Assembly (NCBI GenBank): GCA_017467535.1
Contig: JAFUST010000035.1
Span: 1 to 52,303 of the forward strand
Direction: 5' to 3'
From: Prevotella sp.
Lineage (GTDB): Bacteria > Bacteroidota > Bacteroidia > Bacteroidales > Bacteroidaceae
DNA length: 52,303 nucleotides
Shown here: in pieces, positions 32,382-40,259 of the stretch
Position numbering within the stretch: position 1 is the stretch's first letter
How the letters are laid out: each line of letters starts with the position of its first letter
Position numbers and translations under genes: made by a program
The notes under the pieces: model-generated
Told to the model about the DNA's origin: nothing
Database searches by the model: none
The model's input: the letters and a program-made list of their open reading frames with translations, nothing else

Positions 32382-33941
32382 TCATTTCGAAGTGCCGTAC
32401 GTTCTGATGGCAGAATCGAAGTCCTTGGCACCGCCTGTTTCGTTGAATAGTTTCCTCAACAAGCGGACACGGGTGTTGGTGATGGTCTGGGGCGTGGAGA
32501 TGGTCAGCGTGGCAATCTCCGTCGGGAGGAAACTATGGACGGTCAGCAGACAGATCAGTTGCTCCTTGGAACTGAGCGGTGACAGCAGTTCGCGCAGTTG
32601 GGGACGCACGGCATAAGTGAGTTGGGCCAGAGCATTCGTGTCGTCATCGGACGCCGACTTGCCTTTGTTGGCAGCGGTATGCAAGCGAGACACGACATCC
32701 TTCATCTGGCGGGAGTTCTCACGCTGTTCACGCTCCTTTGTCCGTCGCATCTGGGTCAGTTCTGTTCGCGTCAGGTTGTATTGGTGTTGGCTTTCGGCGA
32801 AACGGGCATTGAGCACGTCGATGCGATGGCGGCTATAACGGATGATGATGGCAGACAGGATGGTCACGAGAATGATGGCGGAAAGGAGTGCGATGACCGT
32901 AAGATACTGCCGCCGCTCCCTGACTTGCTCATCGTACTGCGTCTGTAGGTCGATGACACCGGCTGCATCATTCCGCTCGTAGAGATGATGATAGACCTCG
33001 TTCAGTCGCTGGCTGTATTCTGCCACCTCCCTTGTCTCGCCATGACGGTTCATGTAGGCTATCAACTGCCGATAGGACTGGATGGCGACATCGGGCGACA
33101 GCGAGTTGGCCAGCCGATACCATTGCTGGACGGCCGATGCCGTATCGCCCTCCGCCAAGTAGATGTCGGCCAGCAGTTTTCCTCCCTTGTCGGTGGGCGA
33201 GAGGAGCATGGATTCTGTCAGACAGCGTTTCGCCTCTTGGCGTTTCCCCGTGCTCAGCAGGCAACTGGCGCGGTTGACCAGATAGGTGGCACGCACCTCT
33301 CCGTCTGTAACTTCGTAGTATGGCTGGGCCTGATCGGTGTAATACCAGAGACTGTCCTCCTGCTCCAACATATCGAAGGTCATGGCGATGTTGTTGAGCG
33401 TCTGAACCGTCCACTGCGTGTGGTCGCATTGTCGGGCAGCGCTCAGTGCCTGTTTGTAGTATCGTAGTGTCAGGCTGTAGTTGCCCACATTGTCGTTCAC
33501 GTCGCCCAGAACGGAATACAGATACCAGTCGAAGTCGGGTTGGTGCTGGCTGCTGGCCAGTTGTTCGGCCCGTTTCATCGTCAGCACCGCCTCGTGCGTC
33601 TGCTGCTGTTTGTACAGGATGATGGCATGATGGAGCAAGGTCCTGGCCAGACGATAGTCGTCGCCGTGATGCTCGTAGTAGTTTCTGCTCACGAGTATCA
33701 GCGAATCGGACGAAATGTTAAGTCCGCTCCTGTGGAGGGCTTCGGTATAGAGCAGACCGTAGAGAGCACGGTCGGCCGTGGTCATCGTCGTGTCATTATA
33801 ATGTGGAGCCAACATCCTGACCACGGAGTCTGGCTGCGTGAAGGCAATGTGATCGGCCCTGACGAGCAGTTCATTGTGGGACTGCTCATGCGAACAGCCC
33901 ACAATGATGAGCGCGAATAACGCTAATGAGAGATGTTTCAT
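32382..33941 (-). CDS. TPR lipoprotein with transmembrane segment and LuxR-type HTH
   Basis: 519 residues from the ATG at 33941 (MKHLSLALFALIIVGC), which gives a lipobox (IIVGC) and overlaps the upstream stop by 4 nt. Residues about 40-340 are tetratricopeptide repeats, placed in the periplasm by the signal. A membrane segment (LTVIALLSAIILVTILSAII) lies near 365-390, a cytoplasmic coiled coil follows, and the C-terminus (LSSKEQLICLLTVHSF, PTEIATLTISTPQTITNTRVRLLRKL) is a LuxR/sigma-region-4-like HTH. The layout is a one-component transmembrane regulator that could relay a periplasmic signal directly to DNA. It is co-transcribed with the TonB-domain gene. Target genes are unknown. Confidence 0.8.
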   Translation of the reverse strand: MKHLSLALFALIIVGCSHEQSHNELLVRADHIAFTQPDSVVRMLAPHYNDTTMTTADRALYGLLYTEALHRSGLNISSDSLILVSRNYYEHHGDDYRLARTLLHHAIILYKQQQTHEAVLTMKRAEQLASSQHQPDFDWYLYSVLGDVNDNVGNYSLTLRYYKQALSAARQCDHTQWTVQTLNNIAMTFDMLEQEDSLWYYTDQAQPYYEVTDGEVRATYLVNRASCLLSTGKRQEAKRCLTESMLLSPTDKGGKLLADIYLAEGDTASAVQQWYRLANSLSPDVAIQSYRQLIAYMNRHGETREVAEYSQRLNEVYHHLYERNDAAGVIDLQTQYDEQVRERRQYLTVIALLSAIILVTILSAIIIRYSRHRIDVLNARFAESQHQYNLTRTELTQMRRTKEREQRENSRQMKDVVSRLHTAANKGKSASDDDTNALAQLTYAVRPQLRELLSPLSSKEQLICLLTVHSFLPTEIATLTISTPQTITNTRVRLLRKLFNETGGAKDFDSAIRTYGTSK

Positions 33942-34342
33942 TTCAATCGGAATACTATGGGGAGGTTGTATTTCACTCTGACCACCTTTCCCTTGTCCCT
34001 TCCTGGCGTCCATTTGGGCATGGCCTCTACCACTCTGATGGCTTCGGCATCGAGAGAGGGAAACACCTGCTTGGCCACTTTCACGTCAGATACGCTACCG
34101 TCGGTTTCCACCACGAACATGACCATAACCCGTCCCTCTACCTTCTGCTTTTCTGCATCTTTGGGGTACTTCATGTTGGTTTGCAGAAACTCCATCATGG
34201 CCAGCATGCCGCCAGGATATTCGGGCATCTGCTCTACCTCTTCGTAGACCTTCTGGTTCTTTTGCGACACCACGGTCTTCTGTGCACTTGCCGTCATGAG
34301 ACAGCATACGGCCATCAGTGACATTAAAATCAGTTTCTTCAT
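33938..34342 (-). CDS. TonB C-terminal domain protein
   Basis: 134 residues from the ATG at 34342 (MKKLILMSLMAVCCLMTASAQ), a signal peptide rather than the usual membrane anchor. The remainder is a TonB C-terminal domain: EYPGGMLAMMEFLQTNMKYPKDAEKQ, GRVMVMFVVETDGSVSDVKV and VVEAMPKWTPGRDKGKVV, the standard Bacteroidetes variant. Without an N-terminal helix and proline-rich region it cannot energise a receptor in the ordinary way, so it may be a periplasmic peptidoglycan- or receptor-binding module. It overlaps the TPR-LuxR gene by 4 nt, and its promoter lies at 34398-34405. Confidence 0.88.
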   Translation of the reverse strand: MKKLILMSLMAVCCLMTASAQKTVVSQKNQKVYEEVEQMPEYPGGMLAMMEFLQTNMKYPKDAEKQKVEGRVMVMFVVETDGSVSDVKVAKQVFPSLDAEAIRVVEAMPKWTPGRDKGKVVRVKYNLPIVFRLK

Positions 34343-34397
34343 CTTCTTTCTTTGTTTTTTGAATGGTTCAACAATCTGTTTTGTTGTCCGGACGGTG

Positions 34398-34405
34398 CAA
34401 AAGTA
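34398..34405 (-). promoter_or_regulatory. -7 element of TonB-domain/TPR-LuxR operon
   Basis: TACTTTTG on the minus strand, about 55 nt upstream of the TonB-domain start codon. Confidence 0.7.
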
Positions 34406-34530
34406 GATATTTTCCTTCGATTTCGCAAGAAATCCATTACACATTATTACACTGGACATTAAAACACTTAAAAACTTCGCCCCATCAGCAGATTCTTCCC
34501 AAATCGCTTTGTAGTCTCGCCGAATCTTTG

Positions 34531-34538
34531 TACCTTTG
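34531..34538 (+). promoter_or_regulatory. -7 element of ffh promoter
   Basis: TACCTTTG with TTTG at 34508-34511 as -33 (19-nt spacing). The ffh start codon is about 28 nt downstream. Confidence 0.8.
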
Positions 34539-34565
34539 CACCCCAAATAAAAACGACAAAGAATG

Positions 34566-35906
34566 ATGTTTGAGAATTTATCAGAGAGACTTGAACGCTC
34601 GTTCAAGATACTGAAAGGTGAGGGAAAAATCACCGAGATCAACGTAGCAGAAACCCTGAAGGACGTGCGCCGCGCCCTGCTCGACGCCGACGTTAACTAT
34701 AAGGTGGCCAAGCAGTTCACCGACACCGTGAAGCAGAAGGCACTGGGCATGAACGTGCTGACGGCCATCAAGCCCAGCCAGTTGATGGTGAAGATTGTGC
34801 ACGACGAACTGACCGAACTGATGGGCGGCAAGGCCGTAGAGTTGAAACTCGACTCGCGCCCCGCCATCATCCTCATGTCGGGTCTGCAGGGCTCGGGTAA
34901 GACCACCTTCTCAGGCAAACTGGCCAACCTGCTGAAGACCCGCCAGCACCAGAACCCGCTGCTGGTGGCTTGCGACGTGTATCGTCCCGCCGCCATCGAG
35001 CAGTTGAAGGTCGTGGGTCAGACCGTGGGCGTGGACGTCTACACCGAGGAGGGCAACAAGAATGTGGTGGAGATTGCCCAGAACGCCATCCGCAAGGCCA
35101 AGCAGGAATCATACAACGTGGTGATCATCGATACCGCCGGCCGTCTGGCCGTGGACGAGGAGATGATGAACGAGATCTCGAACCTGAAGCAGGCCGTCAA
35201 TCCCGACGAGACGCTCTTCGTGGTCGACTCGATGACGGGTCAGGATGCCGTCAACACGGCCAAGGAGTTCAACGACCGCCTCGACTTCGACGGTGTGGTG
35301 CTGACCAAACTGGACGGCGACACCCGCGGCGGTGCAGCCCTCTCCATCCGCACCGTGGTGACCAAGCCCATCAAGTTCGTCGGTACGGGCGAGAAGATGG
35401 AGGCCATCGACGTGTTCCACCCCGAGCGCATGGCTGACCGCATCCTCGGCATGGGCGATGTGGTCTCGCTGGTGGAGCGGGCCCAGATGCAGTTCGACGA
35501 GAAGCAGGCCAAGGAACTGGAGAAGAAGATACGCAAGAACAAGTTCGACTTCGACGACTTCATGGCCCAGATCCAGCAGATCAAGAAGATGGGTAACATC
35601 AAGGAGCTGGCCTCTATGATTCCCGGCGTGGGCAAGCAGATCAAGGACCTGGACATCGACGACAACGCCTTCAAGGGCATTGAGGCTATCATCAACTCGA
35701 TGACACCCAAGGAGCGTGCCAACCCCGACATCATCAACCAGAGCCGCCGCCAGCGCATCGCCAAGGGCAGCGGCACCAAACTGGAGGACGTGAACCGGCT
35801 GATGAAGCAGTTCGACCAGACGAAGAAGATGATGAAGATGGTGAGCGGCATGGATCGCGGCCGCATGGCCCAGATGGCCGCCGCGATGAAGAACATGAAG
35901 AAATGA
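34566..35906 (+). CDS. ffh: Signal recognition particle protein Ffh
   Basis: 446 residues from the ATG at 34566 (MFENLSERLERSF); the ATG just before it is equally possible. The N domain (residues 1-90), the GTPase G domain (P-loop GLQGSGKTTFSGKLA, DTAGRLAVDEEMM, TKLDGDTRGGAAL) and the Met-rich C-terminal M domain (MIPGVGKQIKDLDID, MTPKERANPDIINQSRRQRIAKGSG, MKMVSGMDRGRMAQMAAAM) are all complete. It binds 4.5S RNA and signal sequences and directs nascent membrane proteins to FtsY at the membrane. It is a highly expressed housekeeping gene with a strong promoter; greA follows after 14 nt. No 4.5S RNA gene was recognised in the window. Confidence 0.97.
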   Translation: MFENLSERLERSFKILKGEGKITEINVAETLKDVRRALLDADVNYKVAKQFTDTVKQKALGMNVLTAIKPSQLMVKIVHDELTELMGGKAVELKLDSRPAIILMSGLQGSGKTTFSGKLANLLKTRQHQNPLLVACDVYRPAAIEQLKVVGQTVGVDVYTEEGNKNVVEIAQNAIRKAKQESYNVVIIDTAGRLAVDEEMMNEISNLKQAVNPDETLFVVDSMTGQDAVNTAKEFNDRLDFDGVVLTKLDGDTRGGAALSIRTVVTKPIKFVGTGEKMEAIDVFHPERMADRILGMGDVVSLVERAQMQFDEKQAKELEKKIRKNKFDFDDFMAQIQQIKKMGNIKELASMIPGVGKQIKDLDIDDNAFKGIEAIINSMTPKERANPDIINQSRRQRIAKGSGTKLEDVNRLMKQFDQTKKMMKMVSGMDRGRMAQMAAAMKNMKK

Positions 35907-35920
35907 CGATGGCCTTTTAG

Positions 35921-36388
35921 ATGGAGTATATGTCACAAGAAGGCTACGACAAACTGGTAGCCGAACTGTATCAACTGGAGCACGTGGAACTGCCGCGTGT
36001 CAGGGAAGCCCTGTCGGAAGCGCGTGCCCAGGGCGACCTGAGCGAGAACTTCGAGTATCATGCGGCCAAGCGCGAACAGGGACGGCTGATGAGCCGGATT
36101 CGCTTCAAGCAGCGCGTGCTGGAGTTTGCACGGGTCATTGACACGAAGCGCCTGGGGGGCGACACCGTTGGCCTGCTGACACGTGTGGGGATGACCAACC
36201 TGAAGACCAATGCCCGCATGACCTATACCATCGTCAGCCCCCACGAGGCCAGCCTGCCGGAGAAGAAGATCTCCATCCAGTCGCCCATTGCCCAGGCCCT
36301 GCTGGGCAGGAAGGTGGGTGACGTGGTGGAGGTGCGAGTGCCCGCCGGCATCCAGAATCTGCGCATTGAGAGCATCGAGATTGCGTGA
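35921..36388 (+). CDS. greA: Transcription elongation factor GreA
   Basis: 155 residues, standard length. The N-terminal coiled coil (residues 1-75) contains the conserved acidic tip region ARAQGDLSENFEYHAAKREQG; the C-terminal FKBP-like domain reads RMTYTIVSPHEASLPEKKIS and SPIAQALLGRKVGDVVEV. GreA inserts its coiled coil into the RNA polymerase secondary channel and stimulates cleavage of backtracked transcripts. It lies 14 nt after ffh and ends with a strong intrinsic terminator at 36414, so ffh-greA is one operon. Confidence 0.96.
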   Translation: MEYMSQEGYDKLVAELYQLEHVELPRVREALSEARAQGDLSENFEYHAAKREQGRLMSRIRFKQRVLEFARVIDTKRLGGDTVGLLTRVGMTNLKTNARMTYTIVSPHEASLPEKKISIQSPIAQALLGRKVGDVVEVRVPAGIQNLRIESIEIA

Positions 36389-36413
36389 CATATTGGTGCG
36401 AAAACAATAAAAA

Positions 36414-36446
36414 CCGCCAAATGTTTGGCGGCCTTGTTTTTTTTTA
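36414..36446 (+). terminator. Intrinsic terminator of ffh-greA
   Basis: Perfect 8-bp stem CCGCCAAA / TTTGGCGG with a 2-nt loop, then GCC and a T-rich run. Its T tract runs directly into the folD promoter. Confidence 0.9.
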
Positions 36447-36447
36447 G

Positions 36448-36455
36448 TACTTTTG
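36448..36455 (+). promoter_or_regulatory. -7 element of folD promoter
   Basis: TACTTTTG, with a TTG of the preceding terminator region (36434-36436) near the -33 position. The terminator and promoter share bases. Confidence 0.7.
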
Positions 36456-36481
36456 CAGCCAAAATAAAACGAGGACAGACT

Positions 36482-37363
36482 ATGCAACTGATTGACGGTA
36501 AAGCGACGGCCGCACAGATCAAGGCCGAGATTGCTGAGGAAGTGAAGGAGATTGTGGCCCGTGGTGGCAAGCAGCCCCATCTGGCTGCCGTGCTGGTGGG
36601 CCACGACGGTGGAAGCGAGACTTACGTAAAGAATAAGGTACTCGCATGCGAGGCCTGTGGCTTCAAGTCGACGCTCATCCGCTATGAGGACGACGTAACC
36701 GAGGAGGAACTTCTTGACTGCGTGTCGCGATTGAATCATGATGACGACGTGGACGGCTTCATCGTGCAACTGCCCCTGCCCAAGCACATTGACGAGCAGA
36801 AGATCATCGAGGCTATCGACTACCGCAAGGATGTGGACGGCTTCCATCCCATCAACGTGGGCCGCATGGCCATCGGCCTGCCCTGCTTCATCTCGGCCAC
36901 GCCCCTCGGCATCATCACGCTGCTGCAGCGCTACGGCATCGAGACCTCCGGCAAGAAGTGTGTCATCCTGGGCCGCTCGAACATCGTGGGCAAGCCCATG
37001 GCGCAACTCATGATGCAGAAGCAGTATGGCGATGCTACCGTCACCGTGTGCCACTCCCACTCGAAGACCCTGAAGGAGGAGTGCCGTGAGGCCGACATCA
37101 TCATCGCCGCCATCGGCAGCCCTGAGTTCGTGACCGCCGACATGGTGAAGGAGGGAGCCGTGATCGTCGACGTAGGCACGACCCGTGTGCCCGATGCCAC
37201 CCGCAAGAGCGGCTACCGCCTCTGTGGCGACGTGAAGTTCGACGAGGTGGCCCCCCGTTGCTCGTTCATTACCCCAGTCCCTGGCGGCGTAGGCCCCATG
37301 ACCATCTGCTCGCTGATGAAGAACACGCTGCTTGCTGCTCAGATGAGAAATGATAAATGGTAA
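36482..37363 (+). CDS. folD: Methylene-THF dehydrogenase / methenyl-THF cyclohydrolase
   Basis: 293 residues from the ATG at 36482 ([20 protein letters not shown]); frames further upstream would overlap the promoter. The catalytic Tyr/Lys pair lies in [15 protein letters not shown], the substrate loop in [17 protein letters not shown], and the NADP-binding part has [16 protein letters not shown] and the closing [21 protein letters not shown]. It interconverts methylene-, methenyl- and 10-formyl-THF in one-carbon metabolism, the same pathway as the cyclo-ligase at 24255. Its last residues (QMRNDKW) are encoded by a heptanucleotide repeat (37343-37363) rather than by a typical family tail. Confidence 0.95.
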   Translation: MQLIDGKATAAQIKAEIAEEVKEIVARGGKQPHLAAVLVGHDGGSETYVKNKVLACEACGFKSTLIRYEDDVTEEELLDCVSRLNHDDDVDGFIVQLPLPKHIDEQKIIEAIDYRKDVDGFHPINVGRMAIGLPCFISATPLGIITLLQRYGIETSGKKCVILGRSNIVGKPMAQLMMQKQYGDATVTVCHSHSKTLKEECREADIIIAAIGSPEFVTADMVKEGAVIVDVGTTRVPDATRKSGYRLCGDVKFDEVAPRCSFITPVPGGVGPMTICSLMKNTLLAAQMRNDKW

Positions 37364-37385
37364 ACTCACTCCTCATTTCTCATTT
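37343..37385. repeat. Inverted heptanucleotide repeats at folD 3' end
   Basis: ATGAGAA, ATGATAA, ATGGTAA (37343-37363) are followed by CTCATTT, CTCATTT (37372-37385). The two runs are complementary (ATGAGAAATGA pairs with TCATTTCTCAT), so an 11-bp hairpin can form around the folD stop codon. Confidence 0.75.
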
Positions 37386-37392
37386 GAAAACA

Positions 37393-37572
37393 ATGACTGC
37401 AGAAGAATATTATCAGCAAGGTAACGAATATCGTAAGCAGAGTCAGTGGCACGAAGCCATCAACTGCTACATCCAGGCGATAGAACTCGACCCTGACAGC
37501 CCCGCTGTCGAGGCCAAGCGTATGCTCGACGACATCATGGCCTTCTACTGCAAGGATATGTATAATCCTTAA
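37393..37572 (+). CDS. Small TPR-motif protein
   Basis: 59 residues from the ATG at 37393 (MTAEEYYQQGNEYRKQ); an upstream in-frame start would be made of repeat sequence. It contains a single tetratricopeptide repeat (EYRKQSQWHEAINCYIQAIELDPDSP) followed by a helix AVEAKRMLDDIMAFY and a CKDMYNP tail. Cytoplasmic, probably a protein-binding adaptor. Short TPR proteins like this follow folD in several Bacteroidales, to my recollection. It ends 4 nt inside the convergent response-regulator gene. Confidence 0.8.
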   Translation: MTAEEYYQQGNEYRKQSQWHEAINCYIQAIELDPDSPAVEAKRMLDDIMAFYCKDMYNP

Positions 37573-38192
37573 AGTAGTTTTTGCTCCAATACTTTTCTGA
37601 CTAATCCTACGCTGTTCTTGACCTCAAATTTGGCCAACAGACGTTTACGATACCAGTTGACTGTTTCTGTGCTAAGTCCCAGTTGGACGGCTATTTGAGG
37701 ATTGGTGAGTCCGTCACAGATGAGTCGTAGGATGTTTTTTTCAACTTCAGTAAGAACTACACTTCTTGCCTGTCCCTCATGCAGGATGTCAGTCACCAGT
37801 GGTGATACATACTGCTGTCCCTGCCATACGCTGTTGATGGCTTCAATCAGTTCTTCGATGGAAGAACTTTTCAACACGTAGCCATGAGCACCACAATCCA
37901 TCATGCGCTGAATCATGGAATATTCATCGTGTATGGTCAGTGCGATGACTTTCACCCTGGGATAGTCTTGGATAATCTGATGGCAGAAGGTGATGCCATC
38001 TCCATCGGGCATGGAGAGATCAAGCAGCAACACATCTGGACGTCTTTGTTCGAATGCCTGCCTGCAAGATTCCAGCGTTGTAAAGGTATGACTGACGTGT
38101 GCCATTCCGCTTTGATTAATCAGATCGGTGAGACCTTCGCAGACCAGTTTGTGGTCGTCTGCGATATTGACATCAATGAGATATTTCTTCAT
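37569..38192 (-). CDS. NarL/LuxR-type response regulator
   Basis: 207 residues. The receiver domain has the acidic pair in IADDHK (Asp12, Asp13), the phosphoacceptor Asp58 in LLLDLSMPDGDG and the signalling Lys in YVLKSSS. A C-terminal LuxR HTH (TEVEKNILRLICDGLTNPQ, LGLSTETVNWYRKRLLAKF) follows. Encoded after a 4-nt overlap (ATGA) with the TPR histidine kinase, so it is its cognate partner. A likely operator is the ACCCAAATGGGG site at 40129-40140 between the kinase promoter and the divergent OmpA-family gene. The stimulus is unknown. Confidence 0.93.
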   Translation of the reverse strand: MKKYLIDVNIADDHKLVCEGLTDLINQSGMAHVSHTFTTLESCRQAFEQRRPDVLLLDLSMPDGDGITFCHQIIQDYPRVKVIALTIHDEYSMIQRMMDCGAHGYVLKSSSIEELIEAINSVWQGQQYVSPLVTDILHEGQARSVVLTEVEKNILRLICDGLTNPQIAVQLGLSTETVNWYRKRLLAKFEVKNSVGLVRKVLEQKLL

Positions 38193-40048
38193 AATGGTAG
38201 GGTGATGTTGATATCTGTTCCGACTTCTTGTGTACTGATTATCTTGAGGCTGCCCTTATAGGTGGCGATGCGTTCTCTGATATTGTTCAGTCCCATGCCT
38301 TTTTTCATGTCCCTGATACCAGTTCCGTCATCACTGACGGAGAGTGTGACCTGTTGAGGCTCTTGCATCAGTTGGATATTGATGTGATTGGCCTGGGCAT
38401 GCTTGATGGCGTTGTTTACCAGTTCGTAGGCACAGCGGTAGAGCACGAGTTCCTTGTCTTTATCCAGTCGGATGTCGCCGATAGTTTGAAACTTTGCGTT
38501 TGGCACAGAGACGGCGAAGTCGTTGAGTGCCGAAACGAGTCCGTTTCTCAGCAGTTCCTCGGGCATCAGGTGGTGGGCGGTGCGGCGTAGTTCGGCGTGG
38601 ATGCTGTCGATGAGGGGCAGCGATGGCTCGCCTTGCTCAGTCTTCATCCGCAGCAGCGACAGCATGCCGCCCAGGCCGTCGTGCAGGTCGCGGGCCATGA
38701 TGCGGCGTTCCTTGGTTTCTGCCTCCAAGGCCACTTTGGCAGCCAACAGTGCTTTCTTTCGTCGCTGTACAACGACCGTCAGCACGGAGCCTGCCACCAA
38801 CGCGGCAATGGCAATGATGGCTGCTGCCAACAGCCAGCGGTAGAGTTCGCGCTCCTTGTCGAGTGCTGCAATCTGGGCCTCCTTCTTCTCCGTCTCGTAG
38901 ATCACCTTCATCTGCGACAGACCGCTTTGGTAATGGTCTGTAGAATAACGGCTCATCACATCGTGCATCTTCTGGATATATTCGCGGGCTTTTGCCTTTT
39001 GTCCCAATTCTGTATAGATTTCTGCCAACAACTGATAGCAACTTGCGTCAGCACTCGTTGCCAGCGAGTCAGGGTGAATGGTTTGCAGGGCGTAGTTGAG
39101 GGCCTGTTGCCATTGCTTCTCAGCCATTGCCACTTCGCAGCAGGCGGCATAGACATTGCTCTTGTCTTCAAACCCCAGATTGTCAACCTGTTTGAGGGCT
39201 TCTTTGGCATAGGTCTTGGCGGCAGCAATGTTCGCGTGTCCTTCCATCAGGTTCAGTCGTACCATTGAGGCCAGCACCACATGGTAGTCGCCCACCTCCT
39301 CTGTGCGATGGGCGTAATAGAAGGAATAGCAGGGTCCTGCCATATTGATGGCTTTTGGATAGTCGCCCATATTAATATATAGGTGCAGGAGCCCTTTCTG
39401 ACTCAGCGCTATCATCAGCGAGTCTTTCGATTCCCTGCTCTTGCTGACTCCCATCAGGTAGTTGCGCTCTGCTTCCTGATAGTTGCCCATGAGAAAGTAG
39501 AGTTCGCCTACGTTATGGTAGAGCACGGTTTGGCTCTCCAGCCATCTGTACTTCTCGAAGATGGGCAGTGCCAACTGGTAGTAGTGGATGGCCAGATGCG
39601 CCTTGTCCTGCATGTTGTAGACGTTTCCTATAGCACCGTAGAGGCACGAGCGTGCATCGTCGACGTCACTCGGCGTATAGCGTTTGTCGTGCTCCATGCT
39701 GTCCACCACAGCCAGCGCCTGCTGGAAGATGCGGATGGCTTCGTCGAACTCTTCGCGGGCATAGTGCATCTGTGCAAAGCGTCGCAGCACATCCTGGCGC
39801 ACTCTCAAACCATTCAGTTCGTAACTTAGTGCTAAAGCCTTATGACCATAGTCGGAGGCTTTGAGGGAGTCGAAAGGCAGGTAGCCGCGCATCAGTTCGT
39901 CGTAGGCTCTGAGCAAATCAGCCCCTTTAGGCGGGGTCTTGCTCTTAAGTGCTGTCTCCAATGAGTCAATGCGGGCATTGCGATAGTCGTTGTAAGCCCC
40001 AGCGCTGAGAACAGTGAACAGACAGATGATGAGAAACTTTACTTTCAT
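38189..40048 (-). CDS. TPR-containing sensor histidine kinase (HisKA_3)
   Basis: 619 residues from the ATG at 40048 (MKVKFLIICLFTVLSAGA), a signal peptide. Tetratricopeptide repeats occupy residues about 45-375 (periplasmic), a coiled coil leads to a membrane segment (405-428), and the cytoplasmic kinase core has the NarX-type phosphoacceptor His456 in MARDLHDGLGGMLSLLRMK plus an HATPase with LVNNAIKHA and DDGTGIRDMKKGMGLNNI. This TPR-HK design is common in Bacteroidetes, with ligand or partner binding by the TPRs. It overlaps the response-regulator gene by 4 nt. The promoter at 40057 leaves almost no leader. Confidence 0.93.
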   Translation of the reverse strand: MKVKFLIICLFTVLSAGAYNDYRNARIDSLETALKSKTPPKGADLLRAYDELMRGYLPFDSLKASDYGHKALALSYELNGLRVRQDVLRRFAQMHYAREEFDEAIRIFQQALAVVDSMEHDKRYTPSDVDDARSCLYGAIGNVYNMQDKAHLAIHYYQLALPIFEKYRWLESQTVLYHNVGELYFLMGNYQEAERNYLMGVSKSRESKDSLMIALSQKGLLHLYINMGDYPKAINMAGPCYSFYYAHRTEEVGDYHVVLASMVRLNLMEGHANIAAAKTYAKEALKQVDNLGFEDKSNVYAACCEVAMAEKQWQQALNYALQTIHPDSLATSADASCYQLLAEIYTELGQKAKAREYIQKMHDVMSRYSTDHYQSGLSQMKVIYETEKKEAQIAALDKERELYRWLLAAAIIAIAALVAGSVLTVVVQRRKKALLAAKVALEAETKERRIMARDLHDGLGGMLSLLRMKTEQGEPSLPLIDSIHAELRRTAHHLMPEELLRNGLVSALNDFAVSVPNAKFQTIGDIRLDKDKELVLYRCAYELVNNAIKHAQANHINIQLMQEPQQVTLSVSDDGTGIRDMKKGMGLNNIRERIATYKGSLKIISTQEVGTDINITLPL

Positions 40049-40056
40049 AACATGTG

Positions 40057-40064
40057 CAAAGATA
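40057..40064 (-). promoter_or_regulatory. -7 element of the two-component operon
   Basis: TATCTTTG on the minus strand, 8 nt from the kinase ATG, predicting a nearly leaderless mRNA. Confidence 0.75.
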
Positions 40065-40128
40065 CACAAATAATTTCAAGAACATCTCTTTGGAGTCAAA
40101 AAACGTGTAACTTTACTTGCCCGTTACC

Positions 40129-40140
40129 ACCCAAATGGGG
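40129..40140. promoter_or_regulatory. Putative regulator-binding palindrome
   Basis: ACCCAAATGGGG, an 8-bp symmetric core (CCCAAATGGG allowing one centre change) located midway between the divergent kinase and OmpA-family promoters. Nearly the same sequence occurs twice upstream of the receptor gene at 45311. Confidence 0.6.
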
Positions 40141-40204
40141 GGAATTTTGATGTGTTTCTTCTATTTTACGCCTCAGGTTTGCTGCTAAATGATGAGAATA
40201 TGCT

Positions 40205-40212
40205 TAACTTTG
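40205..40212 (+). promoter_or_regulatory. -7 element of OmpA-family gene
   Basis: TAACTTTG matches TAnnTTTG, about 47 nt upstream of the start codon. Confidence 0.6.
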
Positions 40213-40259
40213 GAGAACAGTTTGTAAGGAATAGTAACTTAAACACTAAGACAATGGAT

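Noticed and set aside
32382-34013. Longer N-terminus for the TPR-LuxR protein (start near 34013)
   Set aside because: It would place a basic, Gly-rich extension before a textbook lipoprotein signal and overlap the TonB-domain gene extensively.
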